The notes under the pieces are model-generated. The model was not told the DNA's origin and ran no database searches. It saw nothing but the letters and a program-made list of their open reading frames with translations. The position numbers and the translations under genes were made by a program. Positions 44,358 to 52,378 of a DNA stretch of 64,000 bases are shown in pieces (within the stretch, counting starts at the first letter, position 1; each line of letters begins with the position of its first letter). Origin of the DNA: Pseudorhodobacter sp. MZDSW-24AT (GTDB taxonomy: Bacteria; Pseudomonadota; Alphaproteobacteria; Rhodobacterales; Rhodobacteraceae). The stretch lies in assembly GCF_002794355.1 (NCBI RefSeq), contig NZ_PGOI01000013.1, positions 124,001 to 188,000 on the forward strand, read 5' to 3'.

Positions 44358-44669
44358 CGTCACGGCGCGCATGCCCGCTCTTGGCAGGCTTGCGCGCCCT
44401 GAGCACTCTTGTGGGTGCCAACGCTTCGCCGTTCAGATCTTCCGGCGCTCCCCTTCCCTGCAAGCGTGCTTCGGACTCATCCGCCAAAGCGCGGGTTTTT
44501 GCACCGCTTGCGGACCTTCGCCGCAAATACTGCCTTGCGCGGGCATCAGGCCTGATGCCCGCACTCTGCCCCTGACGTCTCATCAGCGGATGCGCCCACG
44601 TCGCAGGACCCACGGAACCAATCCCGCCCCCATGGATTGGTTCAGCACCCCAAGTGACAGGAGCATCCC
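44358..44669. other. 312-base gap with a perfect palindrome
   Basis: No credible gene. Besides the dabA stem-loop it contains a perfect 24-base palindrome at 44539-44562 (12-base arms beginning GCGGGCATCAGG, no spacer), which could be an operator or a transcript end. The segment before 44670 ends in CAGGAGC, the ribosome site of the next gene. Confidence 0.5.
44364..44398 (+). terminator. Stem-loop after dabA
   Basis: GGCGCGCA pairs with TGCGCGCC, with an inner TGCC/GGCA, seven bases after the dabA stop. It lacks a T run but is a probable transcript end. Confidence 0.5.
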
Positions 44670-44924
44670 ATGGCTGAACGTGACAAAACAACCGTGCCTT
44701 CCGAAACCACGCGGCCAGAAGATGAGCAGGTGCCTGTGTTTGACCGAGCGCAAGATGATCTTCCTTGGCCGCAGGAAGACACGCTCAATGCCGACAGCGA
44801 AGGCAATGTGCTGCCCGGCAACGATCCTCTGGACGAAGACCCGACCGACAATGGCGATCAAGAGCAATTCGATCCGGAAGACATCGCCCGCAAACGCGCT
44901 TTGGGCTCACCTCTCAAACCCTAA
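44670..44924 (+). CDS. Small acidic disordered protein
   Basis: 84 residues, strongly acidic and probably disordered: PEDEQVPVFDRAQDDLPWPQED, then LPGNDPLDEDPTDNGDQEQF. No Cys, no membrane segment, no known domain. The ATG follows ACAGGAGCATCCC, a good ribosome site. It stands alone between dabA and a convergent ABC permease. Its role is unknown. Confidence 0.6.
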   Translation: MAERDKTTVPSETTRPEDEQVPVFDRAQDDLPWPQEDTLNADSEGNVLPGNDPLDEDPTDNGDQEQFDPEDIARKRALGSPLKP

Positions 44925-45024
44925 GCGTCGGGTCTTGTCGCCACGCGCGCGCAGCCCCGTCGTCGGGCGTTTCGGTGGACCGGAGGGACACCCGGCAAGC
45001 GCCGAAATCCCGCCATGCACAACA

Positions 45025-45054
45025 GCCCGAGGCCCGCTCAAAAGCGCCTCGGGC
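45025..45054 (-). terminator. Stem-loop overlapping the end of the export operon
   Basis: GCCCGAGGC pairs with GCCTCGGGC around the last codons of the ABC-2 permease gene on the minus strand (loop 12). It is a possible end for the HlyD/permease transcript. Confidence 0.4.
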
Positions 45055-46153
45055 GCTCCGTCAACAACGCGATACAGGCAAAGCACGCTGTGAGCCCCCA
45101 AAGGTGCCACAGGCCGCTTTGCAGATCCGCCAACGATGCCCCCATCTGGGTCACACGCACCAAGGCATCAATCGCAGGCGTTGACGGAATGACTTGCGCC
45201 ACAAGGTTCAGACCGGGCGGAATCGCCTCCACCGGCCATGCAAAGCCGGACAGGAAAAAGAACGGCAGCCCCACCGCCAGCAGCACCACCTGCACCACTT
45301 CGCCGCGCCGGAAAATCGCCGCAACGATTTGCGCCAAAAGCCCTGTCGCAAGCACAAATGGCAAACCCAAAAACAGCACAGACGCCGTCTCACCCAGATG
45401 CGGCAAACCGTAGACCCAAGGCAGCACGATCAAATAGACGGGAAGGATCCCTGCATAGGCGATCGTCCATGCCAGCATTCGCCCTATCAGCCGCCAGATC
45501 GGATGCATGTCGCTTGGCCCGCGCCGTGTTGCCACCAAGGCCAGTCCCATCAGCATGGTTTGCTGCAAGATCAGCACGAATGCCGCAGGCAAGACATAGG
45601 TGGCATATCCCGCCACCGGGTTGAACAGCGGCACTTCCACCTGCGAGACGGGGCTCACCTGCGCCAAGGCCACCTCGGGCGCCGTGCCTTGTCCGATCAA
45701 CCGACCGATTTCCACCTCGGCCCCCATCTGGCGCAGCGGCACGCCCGCGCCCTGCATGACGCGCTGATACATCAAAAAATAGCTGGCATCGCCATAAAGC
45801 GCGACCGGGCTTTGGTTGCCGCGCAGCAGCGCGCGTTCAAAGCCTTCGGGGATCACCATGACCCCATAGGCCTTGCGCGCCTGCACAAGACGCGTGGCCA
45901 CGACCATATCGGGCGCATCTTCGGTCAGCGCCACCGCTTCCGAAGCGTCAACCCGCCGCGCAAGCTCGGCCGAAGAGGTCGAGCGGTCCAGATCCACCAG
46001 AACCACCGGAACGTCGCGCAACACTTCAGCGCGATACGGCAATGGGTAGATCAAGGCATAGATGACCAGCGACAGAAGCAGGATCAACCGCACCTGCGGA
46101 TCTGCGAACATGCCGCGCCATTCCGCGCGAAAAGATGCCAGAACCGCCTTCAT
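45038..46153 (-). CDS. ABC-2 type permease (second)
   Basis: 371 residues from the ATG at 46153 (ATGA overlap with the first permease). A first helix (ILLLSLVIYALIYPLP) is followed by a large extracytoplasmic domain with VVLVDLDRSTSSAELARRV and VMVIPEGFERALLRGNQSPVALYGDASY. Five more membrane segments follow (about 190-365), including FFFLSGFAWPVEAIP, the usual ABC-2 loop. Relatives are YhhJ/YbhS/YbhR. It probably pairs with the preceding paralogue and a HlyD protein to export a substrate. No ATP-binding gene is present nearby. Confidence 0.88.
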   Translation of the reverse strand: MKAVLASFRAEWRGMFADPQVRLILLLSLVIYALIYPLPYRAEVLRDVPVVLVDLDRSTSSAELARRVDASEAVALTEDAPDMVVATRLVQARKAYGVMVIPEGFERALLRGNQSPVALYGDASYFLMYQRVMQGAGVPLRQMGAEVEIGRLIGQGTAPEVALAQVSPVSQVEVPLFNPVAGYATYVLPAAFVLILQQTMLMGLALVATRRGPSDMHPIWRLIGRMLAWTIAYAGILPVYLIVLPWVYGLPHLGETASVLFLGLPFVLATGLLAQIVAAIFRRGEVVQVVLLAVGLPFFFLSGFAWPVEAIPPGLNLVAQVIPSTPAIDALVRVTQMGASLADLQSGLWHLWGLTACFACIALLTERPRRF

Positions 46154-47304
46154 GAGGACGCCATGGCTGTATCGCGCAGCCCTTTCAGACGGGCAAGCAC
46201 GGCAAGCCCCAACACCAAGGCAAGGATCGCCAACCAGACGACAGACCACACCGAAATGTCCAAAGGCGTGGCCCGCAACGACTGGTCAATCCGCAACTGC
46301 ACATACCATGTGCCCGGGATCAACGCGCCCCAACCTTGCGCCAGTTGCGACATTGCCTCACGCGGGAACCCAAGCCCCATGAAGCCGAAGGCGGGCGCTG
46401 TCACGATCGCGATCAGGCTTGCCGCACGGCCCATGTCGCGCGTCATCACAAAGGCCAAAGCGCCAATCAACTGAACGCTCAGAATGAACAACACAGCGCC
46501 CGTCGCCATCAACAGAAAAGACCCGCGCAACGGCACGCCAAGCCAACCATACAGCACCAGATCGGATACCGCCAAGATCGTCAGGAAAATCAAGGTATAA
46601 GGCAGGATCTTCCCCAGCATCGCCGGCAAAAGGCCACCGGCCATCCTTGCCAACACGCGCGGATGGCGGCCAAGGCCGAAATCCAGCGAAATCGCATAGG
46701 CGGTCGCGGCCGCCGCGATGATCTGCAACACCGTCGGAACCAGTGCCGCCAGCAGGAAATGCACATAATCGAAAGCCGGATTGAACAGGGCATGCGCCTG
46801 CAGCGGAATGGGCTGAATGCGGACAAGCGCCTGAACCGATGCCTCGCCCTGCCCCTGCCGGATCGACAGCCGCAGCCCCGCCAGCGCGGTGTCGATGGCG
46901 TTGCGCGCCCCACGCGCCACCATAGACCCTGCGCTCATGTGCTGGTTGTCATAAAAGGTCACGATCTCGGGGCGGGCGCCGCGCAAAACGTCGCGCTCCA
47001 GCCCCTGCGGCAAATAGACAGCGCCGCGCACCGCTCCTTGGACAATCAGGGCACGCGCGGCGCTCAGGCTCAACGCCTGCTCCCGCACCACGATCTCGGG
47101 TGTGGCATCCAGCATCCGCGTGATAGACCGCGACAGATCCGAACGGTCCAGATCCACCACCACCATGGCCATCCCGGTGGGAATGCCCGCGCGGAAAATC
47201 CCGATCATGATCAGCAGCAGCATCAGCGGCAGAACCAGCGCCAGCCCGGCCAACGCGGGGCGTCGCAAGAACAGCCGGAATTCGCGCAGCATGACCGCCA
47301 ACAT
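46150..47304 (-). CDS. ABC-2 type permease (first)
   Basis: 384 residues, same design as its neighbour: an N-terminal helix (LAGLALVLPLMLLLIMIGIF), a periplasmic domain with MVVVDLDRSDLSRSITRML and AVYLPQGLERDVLRG, and C-terminal helices with the motif PAFGFMGLGFPREAM. The start could also be the ATG 12 bases later. It lies three bases downstream of the HlyD stop and overlaps the second permease by ATGA. The pair likely forms a heterodimeric exporter. Confidence 0.88.
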   Translation of the reverse strand: MLAVMLREFRLFLRRPALAGLALVLPLMLLLIMIGIFRAGIPTGMAMVVVDLDRSDLSRSITRMLDATPEIVVREQALSLSAARALIVQGAVRGAVYLPQGLERDVLRGARPEIVTFYDNQHMSAGSMVARGARNAIDTALAGLRLSIRQGQGEASVQALVRIQPIPLQAHALFNPAFDYVHFLLAALVPTVLQIIAAAATAYAISLDFGLGRHPRVLARMAGGLLPAMLGKILPYTLIFLTILAVSDLVLYGWLGVPLRGSFLLMATGAVLFILSVQLIGALAFVMTRDMGRAASLIAIVTAPAFGFMGLGFPREAMSQLAQGWGALIPGTWYVQLRIDQSLRATPLDISVWSVVWLAILALVLGLAVLARLKGLRDTAMASS

Positions 47305-47307
47305 CGC

Positions 47308-48300
47308 TTATCTGTCCAGCGAAATCAGCGCAGACATTCCCGGGCGCAGGCCGGAAACCGGCGCCACCGGGCGCGCCCGAACCTCAAAGCTGCGCAAGTC
47401 AAAATCACCCGTCGCACGGGTGGCGCGCCAGCTTGCGAATTGTCCTTGCACATTGATCAGCGTGATCTCCGCCTCCAGATCCCGCGCCAGCGCCGGCACA
47501 TGCACGGAAAGCGTCGTCCCGACCTCCAGCCCCGTCAGCAGATCCTCGCGCAAGTTGAAGGTGAACCACGCCTGTTCCAGATCAACAATCGTGAACAGGG
47601 GCGCACCCGGACCGATGTTCTCTCCCAGTTCGATCAGTCGCGCGGAAATCTCGCCGCTCAAGGGTGCAAAAATGGTCAGCTCGTCCAGATCGGCCTGACG
47701 CTGCGCAAGCGCCGCTTCCGCCTGCGCCACTTGCGCGGCCGCCACTTCGCGTTCCTCCTCCGACGCGCCGGCACGGGCAAGGTCAAGCTGCGCCTGCGCC
47801 GCCTCGACCCGGCGCGCGGCGGTGTCGACGTTCCGCGTGGTCTGATCGATCACCGCCTGTGGCCGCAGGCCTTGCCCGGCCAAAGCCGTGTCGCGTGCGA
47901 CCTGTTCTTCGGCAAGGCGCAAATCGGCTGCCGCTGCCGCCAGTTCCGCCTCCCGTGCGCGGATGACCTCGGGCCTTGTCGCCCCGGCAGCGGCCTCCGA
48001 GGCCCGTGCCACCTCCAGCCCGGATGCCGCCGCCGCATGGGCGGTCACCAGTTGCGGGTTGGAGAGCCGTGTCAGGACCTGCCCGGCCTCGATCCGGCCA
48101 CCCAAATCCGCCGCCAGTTCCGTCACGCGACCCGACGCCCGCGCCGAGACATCGACCCGCGGTGCCGCGACCTCCCCTTGAATCAACAAGGGCCCCGGTC
48201 GGCTGACCCACCAGACCGCTCCGGCAATGAACGCGACGATAAGAAGGAACAGCACCACTGGGGCTGCGGATGTTTTGGTCAGGCGTTGCTGAGTTGGCAT
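47308..48300 (-). CDS. HlyD family membrane fusion/adaptor protein
   Basis: 330 residues. One N-terminal membrane helix (VVLFLLIVAFIAGAVWWV) precedes a lipoyl/barrel-sandwich half (VDVSARASGRVTELAADLGGRIEAGQVLTRL), a long Ala/Glu-rich coiled coil (about 95-200), the second lipoyl half (LTIFAPLSGEISARLIELGENIG) and a beta-barrel domain. It links inner-membrane transporters to an outer-membrane channel. AGGAAAGCC precedes the ATG. It heads a three-gene operon. Confidence 0.9.
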   Translation of the reverse strand: MPTQQRLTKTSAAPVVLFLLIVAFIAGAVWWVSRPGPLLIQGEVAAPRVDVSARASGRVTELAADLGGRIEAGQVLTRLSNPQLVTAHAAAASGLEVARASEAAAGATRPEVIRAREAELAAAAADLRLAEEQVARDTALAGQGLRPQAVIDQTTRNVDTAARRVEAAQAQLDLARAGASEEEREVAAAQVAQAEAALAQRQADLDELTIFAPLSGEISARLIELGENIGPGAPLFTIVDLEQAWFTFNLREDLLTGLEVGTTLSVHVPALARDLEAEITLINVQGQFASWRATRATGDFDLRSFEVRARPVAPVSGLRPGMSALISLDR

Positions 48301-48492
48301 CGGTCAGGCTTTCCTGAAAGTGAAATCGCGAATCCTACAATTGACCTACGGGCCGCACGAAAGGATGACAATCAGCGCGGCGCGTATCTTCACGTCAGAC
48401 AACGCAGTTTGCACAGACCATGTCGCCCCGCCCTCCCCGATGGAACGGTTCTCGGAATGCCGCGTTGCCAAGGGCAGCGCAAAGAGGACAAC

Positions 48493-49869
48493 ATGTCAAC
48501 ATTCAAAACCGTCAATCCGGCCACCGGCAAAGACCTGCAGACGTATCACCTGATGTCGCGGAACGAAGCGATGGAGCGCGTGGAGGCCTGCCATGCGGCC
48601 TTCGAGGATTGGCGGGGGCTGACGCATCTTGAACGGGCGGCCCATCTGAAACAGATCGCCCAAACCTTGCGGGACCATGCGGATGAGCTGGCGACATTGA
48701 TGACGCAGGAAACCGGCAAGCTGCTGAAAGACGGCAAGACCGAAGTCGAGATCTGCGCGCAGATCTGCGATTACACGGCCCAGCACGGCCCTGACCTTTT
48801 GGCAGATGAAGACCGCACCTACGGCCCCGACCAGAAAAGAAGCGTGGTCAGCTATCAGCCAGTCGGTGTGATTTATTCGATCCAGCCTTGGAATTTTCCG
48901 CTCTACCAGCCGATCCGCGTGCTGGCGGCCAATTTGATGGCAGGCAACGGATGCGTGCTTAAACATGCCAGCATCTGCACCGGCACCGGCCTGCGTCTGC
49001 GCGAATTGTGTATCAAGGCGGGGCTGCCAGAAGACCTGTTTCAGGTAATCCTGATCGATCACGACACAAGTGACGCATTGATCGCCCATCCCAAGGTGCG
49101 GGGCGTCACGCTCACCGGCAGTGACGCTGCCGGACGGCACGTCGGCGCGGTGGCCGGAAAGGCTTTGAAAAAGACGGTGCTCGAACTCGGCTCCAATGAT
49201 GCCTACCTTGTCCTTGAAGACGCCGACATCGAAACCGCCGTCAAGTTTTCGGTCATGGGGCGGCTTTACAACAACGGTGAAACCTGTGTTTCGGCGAAGC
49301 GCTTCATCGTGACGGAAAAAGTCTACGATGATTTCGTCGCGGCGTTTGTCGCGCAAATGCAGGCAATCCGCATGGGCGATCCCACCGATGCCGACACGCA
49401 ACTTGGGCCGCTGTCCAGCACGGATCAGTTCGAGACCGTCAAGAAGCAGGTCGAAGACAGCGTGGCGCGCGGCGCCAAAATCCTGTGTGGCGGCAACCCT
49501 GCAAAGGATGCCGGAGCCTATTACCCCGCCACCGTTCTGGCCGACCTTGCCCCCGGAATGCCTGCCTATGACGACGAGATCTTTGGTCCTGTCGCCTCGG
49601 TCATCCGCGCCAAAGACGATGACAATGCCATGCGCCTCGCCAACGAAAGCCGCTATGGCTTGGGGGGCGGTATCTTCACGCAAGATCAGGATCGCGCCTT
49701 TGCCTTGGCGCGCGATCATTTCGATACCGGCATGGTCCGCATCAACTCCTTCGGCGCGATGGACCCAAACATGCCTTTCGGTGGCGTCAAGGATTCGGGC
49801 TATGGCCGCGAACATGGCGGTTTCGGGATGAAGGAATTCGTAAACGTGAAGGCGATCTTCTTGCCCTAA
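48493..49869 (+). CDS. NAD(P)-dependent succinate-semialdehyde-type aldehyde dehydrogenase
   Basis: 458 residues from the ATG at 48493 (AGAGGACAAC upstream). The frame is open for two kilobases before this, but that part is antisense to the export genes. ALDH motifs: PWNFPLYQPIRVLAANLMAGN, the catalytic Glu in LELGSNDAYLV and nucleophile Cys in NNGETCVSAKRFI. Compared with GabD it has LELGSND in place of LELGGNAP, typical of the Sad/YneI group that oxidises succinate semialdehyde. The gene is followed by two strong hairpins. Confidence 0.88.
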   Translation: MSTFKTVNPATGKDLQTYHLMSRNEAMERVEACHAAFEDWRGLTHLERAAHLKQIAQTLRDHADELATLMTQETGKLLKDGKTEVEICAQICDYTAQHGPDLLADEDRTYGPDQKRSVVSYQPVGVIYSIQPWNFPLYQPIRVLAANLMAGNGCVLKHASICTGTGLRLRELCIKAGLPEDLFQVILIDHDTSDALIAHPKVRGVTLTGSDAAGRHVGAVAGKALKKTVLELGSNDAYLVLEDADIETAVKFSVMGRLYNNGETCVSAKRFIVTEKVYDDFVAAFVAQMQAIRMGDPTDADTQLGPLSSTDQFETVKKQVEDSVARGAKILCGGNPAKDAGAYYPATVLADLAPGMPAYDDEIFGPVASVIRAKDDDNAMRLANESRYGLGGGIFTQDQDRAFALARDHFDTGMVRINSFGAMDPNMPFGGVKDSGYGREHGGFGMKEFVNVKAIFLP

Positions 49870-49875
49870 GCCGCA

Positions 49876-49898
49876 AGGCCTGCCATCGGGGCAGGCCT
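49876..49898 (+). terminator. Stem-loop after the aldehyde dehydrogenase
   Basis: AGGCCTGCC pairs with GGCAGGCCT (nine pairs, five-base loop) seven bases after the stop. Confidence 0.6.
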
Positions 49899-49902
49899 CG
49901 CT

Positions 49903-49940
49903 GAGTGCACGCCACGGAAACGTGGCGTGCTCAATCATTT
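49903..49940 (+). terminator. Second hairpin, GAAA tetraloop
   Basis: CACGCCACG-GAAA-CGTGGCGTG, extended by GAG/CTC across a TG bulge, then AATCATTT. A second terminator candidate between the dehydrogenase and the next gene. Confidence 0.6.
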
Positions 49941-49971
49941 GAACCCTATGTGACGCAAAGGACCGCAGATC

Positions 49972-51003
49972 ATGCCCTCCCCTGACACCGTCAACCGCAA
50001 ATTCGTTCTTGCACAGCGCCCGAAGGGCGAGCCTGACGATCAGACGCTGCGCCTTGAGACAGAGGCCGTCCCGACCCCGTCCCATGGGCAGATGCTGCTG
50101 CGCAACGAATATCTCTCGCTTGATCCCTATATGCGCGGCCGCATGAGCGATGCGCCGTCCTACGCCGCACCGGTCGAGATCGGCGCCGTCATGGTGGGCG
50201 GCACAGTGGCGCAAGTCGTGTCGTCCGATGTCAATGGCTTTGCCCCGGGCGATTGGGTGCAGGCTTTCGGCGGCTGGCAGGATTACGCGCTTTCCGATGG
50301 CAAGGGCGTGGTGAACATGGGCAAGTCCCCTGACCATCCTTCTTGGGCGCTTGGGGTCTTGGGAATGCCGGGGCTGACAGCCTGGACAGGGCTCACCCAG
50401 ATCGGGGAACCCAAGGCAGGCGAGACGCTGGTCGTGGCGGGCGCTAGCGGGCCGGTGGGGGCCACGGTCGGACAGATTGGCAAAATCTTGGGCCTTCGCG
50501 TCGTGGGCATCGCAGGGGGCAGCGAGAAATGCGCCCATGTCGTTGACACGCTCGGCTTTGATGCCTGCATCGATTACAAGTCAGCCCGCTTTGCCGAAGC
50601 TCTCAAGGCCGCCGTTCCCGATGGCATCGACATCTATTTTGAAAACGTTGGCGGCGCCGTCTTTGATGCCGTGATGCCGCTTCTGAACACGCGCGCGCGC
50701 TTGCCGATCTGCGGCCTGATCTCACAATATAACGCGACCGCTTTGCCCGAGGGGCCGGATCGTCTGAACCAGCTGCTCGGCCTTATCCTGCGCAAGCGCC
50801 TGACGGTGCGGGGCTTCATCGTCTATGATGATTTTGGCCATCTCTATCCCGAATTTGCCCGGCAGATGGGCGCTTGGGTTTCCGAGGGAAAGATCCAGTA
50901 TCGCGAAGAGATGATCCACGGGCTGGAGCAAGCGCCAGCGGCCTTTCGCGGCCTGCTTCGCGGCGAAGCCTTTGGCAAGCGCGTGGTCAAACTGCGGCCC
51001 TGA
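49972..51003 (+). CDS. NADP-dependent oxidoreductase (CurA/leukotriene B4 dehydrogenase-like MDR)
   Basis: 343 residues of the zinc-free medium-chain dehydrogenase family. N-terminal GroES-like part contains LLRNEYLSLDPYMRGRMSD, typical of prostaglandin/alkenal reductases and CurA. The Rossmann part has TLVVAGASGPVGATVGQIGKILG, with IAGGSEKC suited for NADPH, and IYFENVGGAVFDAVMPLL. These enzymes reduce the double bond of alpha,beta-unsaturated ketones and aldehydes. No partner genes are adjacent. Confidence 0.9.
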   Translation: MPSPDTVNRKFVLAQRPKGEPDDQTLRLETEAVPTPSHGQMLLRNEYLSLDPYMRGRMSDAPSYAAPVEIGAVMVGGTVAQVVSSDVNGFAPGDWVQAFGGWQDYALSDGKGVVNMGKSPDHPSWALGVLGMPGLTAWTGLTQIGEPKAGETLVVAGASGPVGATVGQIGKILGLRVVGIAGGSEKCAHVVDTLGFDACIDYKSARFAEALKAAVPDGIDIYFENVGGAVFDAVMPLLNTRARLPICGLISQYNATALPEGPDRLNQLLGLILRKRLTVRGFIVYDDFGHLYPEFARQMGAWVSEGKIQYREEMIHGLEQAPAAFRGLLRGEAFGKRVVKLRP

Positions 51004-51017
51004 CCACCGCACCCAGA

Positions 51018-51052
51018 CCACCGGCGCGCTTTTTCCAAAGGCGCGCCGGTGG
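51018..51052 (+). terminator. Strong stem-loop after the oxidoreductase
   Basis: CCACCGGCGCGC pairs perfectly with GCGCGCCGGTGG (12 pairs) across a loop that contains TTTTT, 15 bases after the stop. Confidence 0.6.
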
Positions 51053-51128
51053 GACCGCCGCACCAAAGCCACCGAATTTCACGCTTTTGTGACGTCAGAT
51101 CACGGCCACCCTCTGTTAAGAAACAAAT

Positions 51129-51151
51129 CATGAACATACACTCTGTTCATG
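51129..51151. promoter_or_regulatory. Dyad overlapping the radical-SAM start codon
   Basis: CATGAACA-N7-TGTTCATG is a perfect 23-base dyad whose last three bases are the ATG of the radical-SAM gene. A repressor bound here would block initiation. Alphaproteobacterial LexA sites use GAAC/GTTC units, but their canonical spacing and orientation differ, so identity of the regulator is open. Confidence 0.55.
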
Positions 51152-52378
51152 GCACAGAAAACTCTTCAGCAAAAACTGGCGATTCTCGCCGATGCGGCGA
51201 AATACGATGCCTCTTGCGCGTCTTCGGGCGGGGAAAAGCGGAACTCGCGCGATGGCAAGGGTCTGGGGTCGTCGGGCGGGTCCGGGATCTGCCACGCCTA
51301 TGCGCCAGACGGGCGGTGTATTTCCCTGCTCAAGATCCTGATGACGAATTTCTGCATTTACGATTGCGTGTATTGCGTCAACCGGGTCTCAAGTCACGTG
51401 CAACGCGCGCGCTTTACCGTCGACGAAGTCGTGCAGCTGACGGTGGAATTTTACCGGCGAAATTACATAGAAGGCCTGTTTCTGTCGTCGGGCATCATCC
51501 GCTCACCCGATGACACGATGGCCGATATGGTCCGCATCGCGCAGACACTGCGCGAAAGGGAAAACTTTCGGGGGTATATACACCTCAAAACCATTCCGGA
51601 CGCAGCGCCCGAGTTGATTGAAGCGGCCGGAAAATGGGCGGACCGCCTGTCGATCAATGTCGAACTGCCGACGGAACAAGCCCTGACAACGCTCGCGCCC
51701 GAAAAATCGGCGCAGACCATCCGCCGCGCGATGGCCGATGTGCGCAGCCGCCGCGAAGCCTCACAGGATGTCAGCCTGCGGGGAAAGCGGCCCACGCGTT
51801 TTGCCCCTGCGGGCCAGTCCACGCAGATGATCGTCGGGGCAGACAGCGCCACCGATGGCCAGATCCTCGGCACGGCGTCGCAACTCTATGGCTCTTACAA
51901 ACTGGGAAGGGTCTATTATTCTGCCTTTTCTCCCATCCCAGACAGTTCGCGCCTGCTGCCCCTGATCCGCCCCCCCTTGATGCGCGAGCACCGCTTGTAT
52001 CAGGCCGATTGGATGATGCGGTTCTACGGATTCTCGCATGATGAGATTGCCCCGAAGTCGGGCATGCTCGATCTGGCGATCGATCCCAAATTGGCTTGGG
52101 CCTTGGCCAACCGGCAGCATTTCCCGGTGGATGTGAACACGGCCCCGAAAGAAATGCTCTTGCGTGTTCCCGGGTTTGGGCCGCGCTCGGTGCAACGCAT
52201 GCTGACCGCACGGAAGCATCGCACCTTGCGTTATGAAGATCTGGTTCCGCTCGGCTGCGTCTTGCGCAGCGCCCGCCCTTTCATCTCCCTGCCCGGTTGG
52301 TCGCCGCGCGGCATGGTCGACGATGTCAATCTGCGCGCGCGCTTCGCGCCGCCGCCCGAGCAACTGTCTTTGTTCTGA
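51149..52378 (+). CDS. Radical SAM protein linked to uracil-DNA glycosylase
   Basis: 409 residues. The [4Fe-4S]-SAM motif is C69-x3-C73-x2-C76 in FCIYDCVYCVN. After the TIM-barrel part (LFLSSGIIRSPDDTMADMV; SINVELPTE) comes a C-terminal helix-hairpin-helix segment PVDVNTAPKEMLLRVPGFGPRSVQRML, a DNA-binding unit. This is the TIGR03916-type 'DNA modification/repair radical SAM' family, found next to the UDG-domain gene downstream, with which it overlaps by TGATG. The reaction catalysed is not established. Confidence 0.88.
   Translation: MAQKTLQQKLAILADAAKYDASCASSGGEKRNSRDGKGLGSSGGSGICHAYAPDGRCISLLKILMTNFCIYDCVYCVNRVSSHVQRARFTVDEVVQLTVEFYRRNYIEGLFLSSGIIRSPDDTMADMVRIAQTLRERENFRGYIHLKTIPDAAPELIEAAGKWADRLSINVELPTEQALTTLAPEKSAQTIRRAMADVRSRREASQDVSLRGKRPTRFAPAGQSTQMIVGADSATDGQILGTASQLYGSYKLGRVYYSAFSPIPDSSRLLPLIRPPLMREHRLYQADWMMRFYGFSHDEIAPKSGMLDLAIDPKLAWALANRQHFPVDVNTAPKEMLLRVPGFGPRSVQRMLTARKHRTLRYEDLVPLGCVLRSARPFISLPGWSPRGMVDDVNLRARFAPPPEQLSLF

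Noticed and set aside
46336-48492. A 2.1-kb open frame running in phase into the aldehyde dehydrogenase gene
   Set aside because: It is antisense to the HlyD and permease genes, is rich in Arg, Gln and His with no domain, and a good ribosome site marks the ATG at 48493.
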